From contig HF999713.1 in the NCBI GenBank assembly GCA_000434215.1, positions 10,242-24,561 on the forward strand: 14,320 nt of DNA, given 5' to 3'. Positions 7,335 through 13,779 of this stretch are shown piece after piece. The notes under the pieces are model-generated. The model searched no databases. It was given only the letters and a program-made list of their open reading frames with translations, and was not told where the DNA came from. The DNA is from Bacteroides sp. CAG:144. Lineage in GTDB: Bacteria; Bacteroidota; Bacteroidia; Bacteroidales; UBA11471. Every line of letters starts with the position of its first letter. Position 1 is the first letter of the stretch. The position numbers were made by a program, and so were the translations under genes.

Positions 7335-8843
7335 TTAATGATTCATTTTCAGCATATCTTCTATCAGCTCCCGGTTGTTGCTCAGGCGGGGAATTTTGTG
7401 CTGTCCGCCCAGTTTCCCTTTTTCGCGTAACCAGTCGTCGAAGAGGTGTGGGCGTGCCACAACGATTTCGAGACGGTCGAGGAAGATACCTTTGTAGCGT
7501 TTGGCTTCATAATCGGAGTTTACCTCCTGTAATGCTTCGTCGAGTATGTCGGCAAACGTATCGATGTCGGCGGGAGTTTTTTCAAATTCGATGAGCCACT
7601 GGTGATGTCCCCGGCTTTTGTCGGACATGAAGACGGGTGCTGCACTGTAATTGAGAACTTTGCTACCTGTTTTTTCGCAGGCTTTGGCCAATCCTTTTTC
7701 GGCATTTGATACCATAAGCTCCTCACCAAAGGCATTGATAAAGTGTTTGGTACGTCCCGAAATTGTAAATTTTATGGGGTGGGTCGACGTTATCTTTACG
7801 GTATCGCCTATGAGGTATCTCCACAATCCGTTGGTCGAAGATATGACGAGGGCATAGTTTCCGCCGACTTCGATTTCCCACGGAGGGAGTACACGAGGAT
7901 TTTCTCTATTGAGCTCGTTCAAAGGAATGAATTCGAAGAATACGCCCAAATCGAGCATGAGCAGCATATCCTGTTTCTCTGGCTCGTTTTGTATGCCGAA
8001 GAATCCTTCCGAAGCATTGTAAGTCTCGACATAGTGCATGCCGGTCGACGGAATCAGTTCTTTGTAGTACCGGCGATAAGGTTCAAAACTGATACCTCCG
8101 TGAAAGAAAACTTCGAGATTGGGCCATATTTCGCATAGGTTTTGCGCACCGCTTTCCTGTAAAATACGCTTGATGAGAGTCATCATCCACGAGGGAACAC
8201 CGGAAAGGCTGACGATATTGCGGTGCATCGTATCTTCGACAATCGCTTTTATTTTTGCTTCCCATTCACTCATCAGGGCGATTTTCAGTTTGGGCGCTCT
8301 CATGCAGTTTACGAATGTGCTGCTGTTTTGCAGCAGTACTGCCGAGAGGTCTCCGCACGAGATACCCGGCGACAGTGGATTTATGGCGTGGCTGCCTCCC
8401 AGAATAAGGCTTTTCCCAAAGAAGAGTTTATTGTGAGGATAGTTCCGAAAATAAGTTGCTACGACATCGAATCCACCCTGATAGTGGCATTTTTTCAAGC
8501 ATTCGCTGCTTACGGGAATGAATTTGCTTTTGTCGTTGGTTGTTCCGGACGATTTGGCAAACCATTTTATTTTCGACGGCCATATCAGGTTGTTTTCTCC
8601 GCGAAGCATACGGTCGACATACGGTTTTATCCCTTCGTAATCGATGACAGGAATACGAGATGCGAAATCGGAATAGCTCTTTATGTCGCTGAAACCGTAT
8701 CGTTTGCCTATTTCTGTATTTCGTGCCGCATGCAGCAAATAGTCCAACTGCTTTTTCTGTATGGTGTCGCCATGCTCTGCATATCGGTCATGGCTATGTT
8801 GCCTGCGGGAGAAATACAGATTGAAAATCGATGGTGATCGCAT
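7335..8843 (-). CDS. GH3-family acyl-adenylating protein (auxin-responsive GH3-like)
   Basis: This 502-residue protein belongs to the ANL-like GH3 family. In plants these enzymes adenylate carboxylic acids such as auxin or jasmonate and couple them to amino acids. The three nucleotide-binding motifs are visible: SSGTTNDKSKFIPVS (98-112), YNASEG (275-280) and RYLIGD (342-347). SGRTKHFINAFGEEL (362-376) follows in the C-terminal hinge region. There is no signal peptide, so it is probably cytosolic. Bacterial members are common in Bacteroidota and their physiological substrates are unknown as far as I know. The start is supported by a -7 element 22 bases upstream. It lies upstream of metG and is probably co-transcribed with it. 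Confidence 0.9.
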   Translation of the reverse strand: MRSPSIFNLYFSRRQHSHDRYAEHGDTIQKKQLDYLLHAARNTEIGKRYGFSDIKSYSDFASRIPVIDYEGIKPYVDRMLRGENNLIWPSKIKWFAKSSGTTNDKSKFIPVSSECLKKCHYQGGFDVVATYFRNYPHNKLFFGKSLILGGSHAINPLSPGISCGDLSAVLLQNSSTFVNCMRAPKLKIALMSEWEAKIKAIVEDTMHRNIVSLSGVPSWMMTLIKRILQESGAQNLCEIWPNLEVFFHGGISFEPYRRYYKELIPSTGMHYVETYNASEGFFGIQNEPEKQDMLLMLDLGVFFEFIPLNELNRENPRVLPPWEIEVGGNYALVISSTNGLWRYLIGDTVKITSTHPIKFTISGRTKHFINAFGEELMVSNAEKGLAKACEKTGSKVLNYSAAPVFMSDKSRGHHQWLIEFEKTPADIDTFADILDEALQEVNSDYEAKRYKGIFLDRLEIVVARPHLFDDWLREKGKLGGQHKIPRLSNNRELIEDMLKMNH

Positions 8844-8864
8844 GTATTTTTGTTTTTAGCGAAA

Positions 8865-8872
8865 CAAAAGTA
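8865..8872 (-). promoter_or_regulatory. -7 element of the GH3-metG promoter
   Basis: On the minus strand TACTTTTG (8872-8865) matches TAnnTTTG exactly. Transcription would start about 15 bases before the ATG at 8843. I see no convincing TTTG at the -33 position, so support rests on the -7 element and on its position in an AT-rich 58-base gap. Confidence 0.5.
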
Positions 8873-8901
8873 CAAAATATTTTATGCTTCGGATATCTTA
8901 A

Positions 8902-10686
8902 TTACTTATTTTTGTGTGCTTTCTTTCCCGAATAGTTGTTGTTTTTCCCCTTCCTTTCGTCGAACGTATGCCCTTTGTGTCTCGGCTTGGCGGATTCGTA
9001 CTCTTTCTTTTTTCGATGGAATTGCTGTTTTTCTTTATCGGGATTGTCTTGCCGACCGACTGTGGAATCTGTTCCCACTTGTATGCGTTTGCCGAAAAAG
9101 TCGAGATTTTTGAGCATGGCTATGACGCGGTGGGCTTCGTTTTCTTCGATTTCAAATCTCGAAAAATCGGGTAGAATGTCTATTTTCCCGATGGCTATCC
9201 GTCCGGGAATATTTCGGTTTATCATATCGATGAGCGTATTGGGATAGAATCCGTCGGCCTTACCCAGATTGATGCGCAGACGGGAAAATCCCGGAGCTGT
9301 TTTTCTGTTCCGGTTATGTGAACGCTCCCCTTCTTTTTTCTCCCGGGGGGTGTTTTCTTCGGGAATATCGAGTTCGGCTGCATCGGCATAGTAATCGATG
9401 AGCCGGTTGAATTCGAGCGATACGACCCGTTTCACGAGGTCTTCGGTCGACAGCCAAGAGAGGCGTTTCAGGGTGATGGGCAGGTAAGAGGCGATTTCTT
9501 CCTCGTTGACTTTGACTTTTTCTATGCGGTCTATGAGGTTATAGAGCTGTTTTTCGCAGATCTGTTTTCCGGTAGGTATGGTGCCTTTTTCGAACTTTTT
9601 GCCGATAATGCGTTCTATATCCCGCATACGACGTTTCTCCTTGACGTGTATGATGGCGATAGACGTACCTGTTTTACCTGCCCGTCCGGTACGTCCGCTG
9701 CGGTGCGTATAGGTTTCTATGTCTTCGGGCAATCCGTAGTTGATGACGTGCGTAAGGTTGTCGACATCGAGTCCCCGGGCGGCAACATCGGTTGCAACGA
9801 GCAGTTGCAGATTGCGAAGCCGGAACTTTTGCATGACAGCGTCGCGTTGTTGTTGCGAAAGGTCGCCGTGCAAAGAGTCGGCATTGTATCCGTCTTTTAT
9901 CAGTGCGTCGGCTATTTCTTGTGTTTCGAGCCGGGTGCGGCAGAAGATGATGCCGTATATGCTGGGATAGTAGTCGGCAATACGTTTCAGGGCCAGATAT
10001 TTGTCTTTGGCGTGTACGAGATAGTAGATGTGTTTTACATTCTTTGCCCCTTCGTTTTTGCTGCCGATAACGATTTCCCGGGGAGAATGCATGTATTTTT
10101 TTGCGATACGGCCTATGTCGGGCGGCATGGTGGCCGAGAAAAGTAGCATACTTCGTTCGTCGGGAACTCTCGAAAGTATTTCGTTGATACTTTCGGTAAA
10201 TCCCATGTCGAGCATCTCGTCGGCTTCGTCCATAATCACGGTATGTACCCGGTCGAGTTGTACCATACCTCTGTTGATCAAGTCGATGAGGCGGCCGGGT
10301 GTAGCGACGATTATGTGTACGCCTTTTTTGAGTGTACGTATTTGGCTTTCGATGCTCGATCCCCCGTATACGGGAAGAATTTTCAGCCCGTCGATATGCG
10401 CCGAGTAATCGTTGAGGTCGCCAGCTATTTGCAGGCACAATTCGCGGGTGGGGCTGAGAATGAGTGTTTGGGGTTGATTGACCGAAAGGTCGGTTTTCTG
10501 TATGACAGGCAAACCGAATGCTGCCGTTTTTCCCGTACCTGTCTGTGCAAGGGCGACGATGTCGGTTTTTTCATTGAGCAACAAAGGAATTACTTCTTCT
10601 TGTACGGGCATGGGATGTTCATACCCGAGTTCGGTAATGGCTTTGAGAATTTCGGGACATACGCCCAATTCTTCGAAAGTCTTCAT
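8902..10686 (-). CDS. DEAD-box ATP-dependent RNA helicase with DbpA-type RNA-binding domain
   Basis: This 594-residue cytosolic RNA helicase probably acts in ribosome assembly or mRNA turnover. Helicase motifs appear in order: Q motif region (MPVQEE, 26-31), Walker A AQTGTGKT (47-54), PTREL (79-83), TPGR (129-132), DEAD (153-156), SAT (184-186), IIFCRTR (246-252), ATDVAARGLD (298-307) and HRSGRTGR (328-335). A DbpA-type RRM-like domain occupies about 467-537 (FSRLRINLGKADGF to FFGKRIQVG). In E. coli DbpA this domain gives specificity for 23S rRNA. A Lys/Arg-rich low-complexity tail (about 540-594) ends the protein, as in CsdA/DeaD-type helicases. The frame is open to 10809, but 10686 is the natural start (MKTFEELGVCPEIL); the longer form would span the predicted promoter. 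The leader is about 115 bases and starts with a palindrome (10790-10804). Confidence 0.95.
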   Translation of the reverse strand: MKTFEELGVCPEILKAITELGYEHPMPVQEEVIPLLLNEKTDIVALAQTGTGKTAAFGLPVIQKTDLSVNQPQTLILSPTRELCLQIAGDLNDYSAHIDGLKILPVYGGSSIESQIRTLKKGVHIIVATPGRLIDLINRGMVQLDRVHTVIMDEADEMLDMGFTESINEILSRVPDERSMLLFSATMPPDIGRIAKKYMHSPREIVIGSKNEGAKNVKHIYYLVHAKDKYLALKRIADYYPSIYGIIFCRTRLETQEIADALIKDGYNADSLHGDLSQQQRDAVMQKFRLRNLQLLVATDVAARGLDVDNLTHVINYGLPEDIETYTHRSGRTGRAGKTGTSIAIIHVKEKRRMRDIERIIGKKFEKGTIPTGKQICEKQLYNLIDRIEKVKVNEEEIASYLPITLKRLSWLSTEDLVKRVVSLEFNRLIDYYADAAELDIPEENTPREKKEGERSHNRNRKTAPGFSRLRINLGKADGFYPNTLIDMINRNIPGRIAIGKIDILPDFSRFEIEENEAHRVIAMLKNLDFFGKRIQVGTDSTVGRQDNPDKEKQQFHRKKKEYESAKPRHKGHTFDERKGKNNNYSGKKAHKNK

Positions 10687-10789
10687 AAGTGATGTCGTAT
10701 TAATGGATAACAGATTTCTCTTCGCGTAGCCGCTGCGGGCGATTTTTGCGAGGTGTAGGCGGCAAGAAATCGGTGGTTGACAGACCGGA

Positions 10790-10804
10790 GGCAAAGATTT
10801 TGCC
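10790..10804. repeat. Perfect palindrome at the predicted helicase transcription start
   Basis: GGCAAA (10790-10795) and TTTGCC (10799-10804) form a perfect 6-base inverted repeat with a 3-base spacer. It lies just downstream of the -7 element at 10807-10814, so it overlaps the expected first bases of the helicase mRNA. It could be a repressor operator or a 5'-terminal mRNA hairpin. The remaining leader (10687-10789) contains some GC-rich short hairpin potential but no recognised riboswitch. Confidence 0.55.
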
Positions 10805-10806
10805 TG

Positions 10807-10814
10807 CAAAGGTA
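10807..10814 (-). promoter_or_regulatory. -7 element of the DEAD-box helicase promoter
   Basis: On the minus strand TACCTTTG (10814-10807) matches TAnnTTTG exactly. The -33 position holds no good TTTG. It would give a 5' leader of roughly 115 bases, much longer than the 10-20 bases predicted for most other units here. Confidence 0.5.
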
Positions 10815-10833
10815 AGTGATTAATTCGGGATTT

Positions 10834-10855
10834 GAACTATTCGATAGAATAATTC
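10834..10855. repeat. Inverted repeat upstream of the helicase promoter
   Basis: GAACTATTC (10834-10842) and GAATAATTC (10847-10855) flank a 4-base loop and pair over 9 positions. The one mismatch on the plus strand becomes a G-U pair on the minus strand, so the hairpin is best formed in minus-strand RNA. It lies 28 bases after the phosphatase-like gene and overlaps the -33 region of the helicase promoter. It may be a weak terminator (no T-tract follows) or a protein-binding site. The octamer TAATTCGG occurs at 10821-10828 and again at 10850-10857, overlapping it. Confidence 0.45.
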
Positions 10856-10883
10856 GGTGATGTAGAAATAAGGTGTTTGCAGA

Positions 10884-11948
10884 TTAATAAAGGAGAATGT
10901 CTTGCAGTTTTTCCTGTTTTTCGGGAGTGAGGTCCATCTCTTCCCGGAGGTACTGTTGGAGACTCCCATATCGTTGTTTAATACGGCGTATGGCGCAGAA
11001 GAGTTGCCGCTTGCGTACGGTCATGAGGGCAGTGGCTGCCTCTTGTGTATCGGTCGAGCATTCGGCGCAATCGAACGATATGGCTCGGCGGTCGAGGTAT
11101 TGGTTACTGAGGATAAAGTCGTCGTAGATAGTCTCTTCGGGGATATTCAAGGCGGAGAGTATGAGTGCGCTGGCAAAGCCTACATAGTCTTTCCCGAACT
11201 TGTCGCTGAGTATGACCGGATAGTTGTCTTCGTCGAGCAATATATCGAACATCTCCCGGTAAAGAGGTTTGCCCGAATCGATAAGCGTAATGAATAGGTC
11301 TTGCAGGAAAATATTGGCATCGCCCCGACGCAAGGTTTCGTTTTTCAATCGTTCGTAGATGTGGCTTGTCGTAATGAGATTGATGGGCAGGTGTTTTATC
11401 TGTCCGATTTTTAGACCGGAGTCCGGTATGGAGAAACGCGAATGGTCGTTGAAGTCGATCAGTGTACGAATACCGAGGCTGTTCAATTTTTTTGTTCCGG
11501 TACTGTCGACATTATGTATACAACCCGAACGGAAAAGGAATCCCCATTTTACGACTTTTTTCTGCTCATTTTCGTAGCCTCCTAAGTCTCGCAGATTACA
11601 AATATTCTTGATCCGGGGAGCCCGTGTGGCAACGATATAATTGTAGCGGTTGTTGAATTGTAGTAGAAAATAATATCGGGCTTGGGGTGTTTTATCGACA
11701 TTGATGTCGCAGATCTTGTCGGAGATTTTACATCGGGCTATCGGTTGGCTTTCGAGGTCGAATTTTTTGGGATCAGTCGATGCGTATATATCCACATGAC
11801 CATGTACGTCGGGCCAAACTTCCCACTTGATGATATAGTGCGAATCATTGATATTTTCGCAAATCGCCTCTATATCAGTCAATTTTGGCGTACAAGCCGT
11901 CAAAGCAATAAGTATTGCCAAAAGACATTTGGAAATGTGTTTCGTCAT
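10884..11948 (-). CDS. Exported lipoprotein of the tyrosine-phosphatase fold lacking the catalytic Cys and Arg (pseudo-phosphatase)
   Basis: This 354-residue protein begins MTKHISKCLLAILIALTAC, a lipoprotein signal with lipobox LTAC and lipidated Cys19, so it should be anchored in the envelope. Residues about 30-110 look like a beta-rich fibronectin-type module. From about 113 a MptpB/Y_phosphatase3-type domain follows, with NLRDLGGY (118-125) and VKWGFLFRSG (133-142), both canonical. The P-loop should read HC-x5-R (as in HCTAGKDRTG). Here it reads SDKFGKDYVG (248-257): the nucleophile Cys is Asp249, the phosphate-binding Arg is Tyr255 and the preceding His is Ser248. The surrounding GKD and GFASALIL are kept, so this is substitution and not a frameshift. 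It is predicted to be catalytically dead as a Cys-phosphatase and may be a phospho-ligand or protein-binding module. The start at 11948 is preferred over 11984 because it gives the signal peptide and lies after the promoter at 11972-11979. It appears monocistronic. Confidence 0.85.
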   Translation of the reverse strand: MTKHISKCLLAILIALTACTPKLTDIEAICENINDSHYIIKWEVWPDVHGHVDIYASTDPKKFDLESQPIARCKISDKICDINVDKTPQARYYFLLQFNNRYNYIVATRAPRIKNICNLRDLGGYENEQKKVVKWGFLFRSGCIHNVDSTGTKKLNSLGIRTLIDFNDHSRFSIPDSGLKIGQIKHLPINLITTSHIYERLKNETLRRGDANIFLQDLFITLIDSGKPLYREMFDILLDEDNYPVILSDKFGKDYVGFASALILSALNIPEETIYDDFILSNQYLDRRAISFDCAECSTDTQEAATALMTVRKRQLFCAIRRIKQRYGSLQQYLREEMDLTPEKQEKLQDILLY

Positions 11949-11971
11949 GTGTGATTCCGATTGTATTAAGA

Positions 11972-11979
11972 CAAAGGTA
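11972..11979 (-). promoter_or_regulatory. -7 element of the phosphatase-like lipoprotein gene
   Basis: On the minus strand TACCTTTG (11979-11972) matches TAnnTTTG and is identical to the helicase -7 element. Transcription would start about 15-20 bases before the ATG at 11948. The -33 position is poor; a TTTC lies 22 bases upstream. The AT-rich gap to 12051 also holds CTTTAAT twice (12006-12012, 12015-12021). Confidence 0.5.
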
Positions 11980-12051
11980 GTCAAATATTTAGATATGGAT
12001 TGAAACTTTAATTCCTTTAATGATTATTAATACCGGATAAAAAATAAATCT

Positions 12052-12990
12052 TCAACGATGTTCTTGTTTATAGCGAAGGACAAATTCGGGTGAAATATAG
12101 TTCTCGTAAGATTGACAAACTTCTGAGGCAAAAGATATTCCGTGATTTATAACCTTTATCCACTTTTCGAGTGACAACCCTGAAAGCTGTTCGCGGGAAA
12201 CATCGTTTTGCAGCAAGCCGAAGAGTATTCCTGCGTTAAAATTATCTCCGGCGCCTATCGTACTGAGTGTTTTTATGGGAGGAGTATCGATGTGGCTATG
12301 CCCGGTACGGCAGAAGATGTCTACACCATTTGCCCCGTCGGTGTAGATAAAGTTGGGCGTGTCGAATGAGATGCGATTTCGGTAGAGTTTTTCGGCATCG
12401 GTTTCGTTCAGTAACGTTTCAAAGTCTTCGGCCGATCCGCGTACGATATCGGCATATTCGAGATTTTCGATAAAGGCAGGCATGATGCGCATTGCTTCAT
12501 GGGCGTGCGATTTCCGGAAGTTGATATCGTAATAGATGATGGCGTTTTGTTCTCGGGCGTAAGAGATGAATTCCTGTATTTTTTCTCGCAACAGGGGATC
12601 GACGGCATAATAGGAGCCGAAGATAACGAGGTCGTCGGCTTCGACAGAAGGCCATAAGAAGTCGAGCCGTTTCTGTGGAAAATGGTGATAAAAAGAGTAT
12701 CGGGCGTCGTTATTCTCGTCGAGAAAAGCCAGAGAAATGGGCGATTGGGCATACCCATCGTCAAATATATCGACATTCTCGGTCGACAAATTGTTTTTGT
12801 GCATGAAATCGAGAATGATCTTTCCGACCGTATCGTTTCCTACTTCGGTAATGAATCGTGTCGGGACACCCAGTCGCCCCAGTGTAATCATGGAATTGAA
12901 CGTGGAACCTCCCGGGACGGCTTGTGTGGGAAGACCGTTTTTGAAGATGATGTCGAAAATGGTTTCTCCGATGCCGATAACTTTACGCAT
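12052..12990 (-). CDS. PfkB-family sugar kinase
   Basis: This 312-residue cytosolic kinase of the ribokinase/PfkB superfamily phosphorylates a sugar or related small molecule with ATP. Sugar-binding GGSTFN is at 27-32. The C-terminal signature is STIGAGDNFNAG (243-254), with the GAGD anion hole and catalytic base Asp249. The first Asp of the usual DTxGAGD is Ser243 here; the catalytic Asp is intact, so activity is expected. Length is typical. It starts 8 bases after the stop of the SIS-domain isomerase gene, so the pair is almost certainly co-transcribed. That context suggests a sugar substrate related to pentose/Kdo metabolism, but fructokinase, ribokinase or adenosine-kinase-like specificities cannot be separated by motif alone. 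Confidence 0.88.
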   Translation of the reverse strand: MRKVIGIGETIFDIIFKNGLPTQAVPGGSTFNSMITLGRLGVPTRFITEVGNDTVGKIILDFMHKNNLSTENVDIFDDGYAQSPISLAFLDENNDARYSFYHHFPQKRLDFLWPSVEADDLVIFGSYYAVDPLLREKIQEFISYAREQNAIIYYDINFRKSHAHEAMRIMPAFIENLEYADIVRGSAEDFETLLNETDAEKLYRNRISFDTPNFIYTDGANGVDIFCRTGHSHIDTPPIKTLSTIGAGDNFNAGILFGLLQNDVSREQLSGLSLEKWIKVINHGISFASEVCQSYENYISPEFVLRYKQEHR

Positions 12991-12998
12991 AAAAGATT

Positions 12999-13619
12999 TT
13001 ATTTCGATTCGTGTTCCGATTGTTCTCGGGAACGTTGCCCCAAATAGCCACCGTGGTGTCGCAAGGCATATTGTGTGGCGTCGAATCCCGTCTCTTGCAT
13101 GGTGCTTACGACGAGAATATCGCCGATGACGGTCATCATCGTCGTTGAGGTCGTGGGGGTAAGCCCCAAAGGACAGACTTCTGTCGGGGCTCCGGTATAA
13201 AGACAGACATCGGCTTTCTGTGCCAGTTCGCTGCTGTTGTTTCCGGTGATGACGATAAATTTCAATTCGGGCCTCAATCGTTTGGCCAGTATCAGAAGTT
13301 CGAGAATCTCCCGTGTCCTGCCCGAGTTGGAGATGACCAGCATGACGTCGTTTTCCTGCAATATGCCCAAGTCTCCGTGTTGGGCTTCGCTGGGGTGTAA
13401 AAATACAGCCGGAATGCCGGTCGAACAGAAGGTCGTGGCGATGTTCATGGCGATCTGTCCGGCTTTGCCCATACCGCTGGTTACGAGTTTGCCTTTTTTT
13501 TCATGTACTTGAGCGATGATGAGAGATACGGCTTTTTCGTATTGGTCATTGATCGGTATATTCAGAATGGCTTTTGCTTCTTGTTGCAGAATCTCCTGCA
13601 TCTGTTTTTGCGAAGTCAT
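12999..13619 (-). CDS. kdsD: Single-domain arabinose-5-phosphate isomerase (SIS domain, KdsD-like)
   Basis: This 206-residue cytosolic SIS-domain enzyme is predicted to interconvert D-ribulose 5-phosphate and D-arabinose 5-phosphate, the first step to Kdo for lipopolysaccharide. Phosphosugar-binding and active-site stretches are SGMGKAGQIA (48-57), HPSEAQHGDLG (75-85), SNSGRTREI (97-105), EVCPLGLTPTTSTT (147-160) and ALRHHGGYLG (185-194). By alignment to E. coli KdsD, Lys52, Glu104, Glu147 and His188 correspond to the catalytic Lys59, Glu111, Glu152 and His193, so it should be active. E. coli KdsD is about 325 residues with a C-terminal CBS pair; this protein lacks the CBS domains, as in the short isomerases known from Bacteroides. 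It is the first gene of a two-gene unit with the PfkB kinase and is divergent from the M16 protease. Confidence 0.88.
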   Translation of the reverse strand: MTSQKQMQEILQQEAKAILNIPINDQYEKAVSLIIAQVHEKKGKLVTSGMGKAGQIAMNIATTFCSTGIPAVFLHPSEAQHGDLGILQENDVMLVISNSGRTREILELLILAKRLRPELKFIVITGNNSSELAQKADVCLYTGAPTEVCPLGLTPTTSTTMMTVIGDILVVSTMQETGFDATQYALRHHGGYLGQRSREQSEHESK

Positions 13620-13658
13620 GTTTTTGTAGAACGGTTTGAGTTTATGTGAATTGTTTTA

Positions 13659-13666
13659 CGAAGGTA
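13659..13666 (-). promoter_or_regulatory. Probable degenerate -7 element for the isomerase-kinase unit
   Basis: On the minus strand TACCTTCG (13666-13659) matches TAnnTTTG at five of six defined positions and lies 40 bases before the ATG at 13619. No clear -33 element is visible. It is the only candidate in the divergent gap and is weaker than the other promoters here. Confidence 0.35.
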
Positions 13667-13728
13667 CATATTTTTTCTTGTGAATCTTTTTTTCTTTTCC
13701 AAATTTCTACTCCTCTCTTTATTTTTCT

Positions 13729-13760
13729 TTTCCGACCGTCGTTTTATTATCGTACTTTTG
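13729..13760 (+). promoter_or_regulatory. Bacteroides-type promoter for the M16 protease gene
   Basis: TACTTTTG (13753-13760) matches TAnnTTTG, with TTTC (13729-13732) 20 bases upstream. Transcription would start near 13765, leaving about 15 bases before the ATG at 13780. A T/C-rich tract (13671-13732) lies just upstream. Confidence 0.55.
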
Positions 13761-13779
13761 TCGGGTAAAAATTTCTAGC

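Noticed and set aside
10687..10809. Upstream extension of the helicase to an ATG at 10809
   Set aside because: It would start inside the predicted -7 element and palindrome, and the family N-terminus begins at the ATG at 10686.
11180..11230. A frameshift or assembly error as the cause of the missing phosphatase Cys and Arg
   Set aside because: The residues on both sides (YPVIL before; GKD and GFASALIL after) are in the same frame, and no single indel restores HC-x5-R. The changes are codon substitutions.
13671..13732. T/C-rich tract in the divergent gap before the protease gene
   Set aside because: It has no repeat unit or hairpin. It looks like ordinary AT-rich promoter DNA, apart from the TTTC used as the -33 box.
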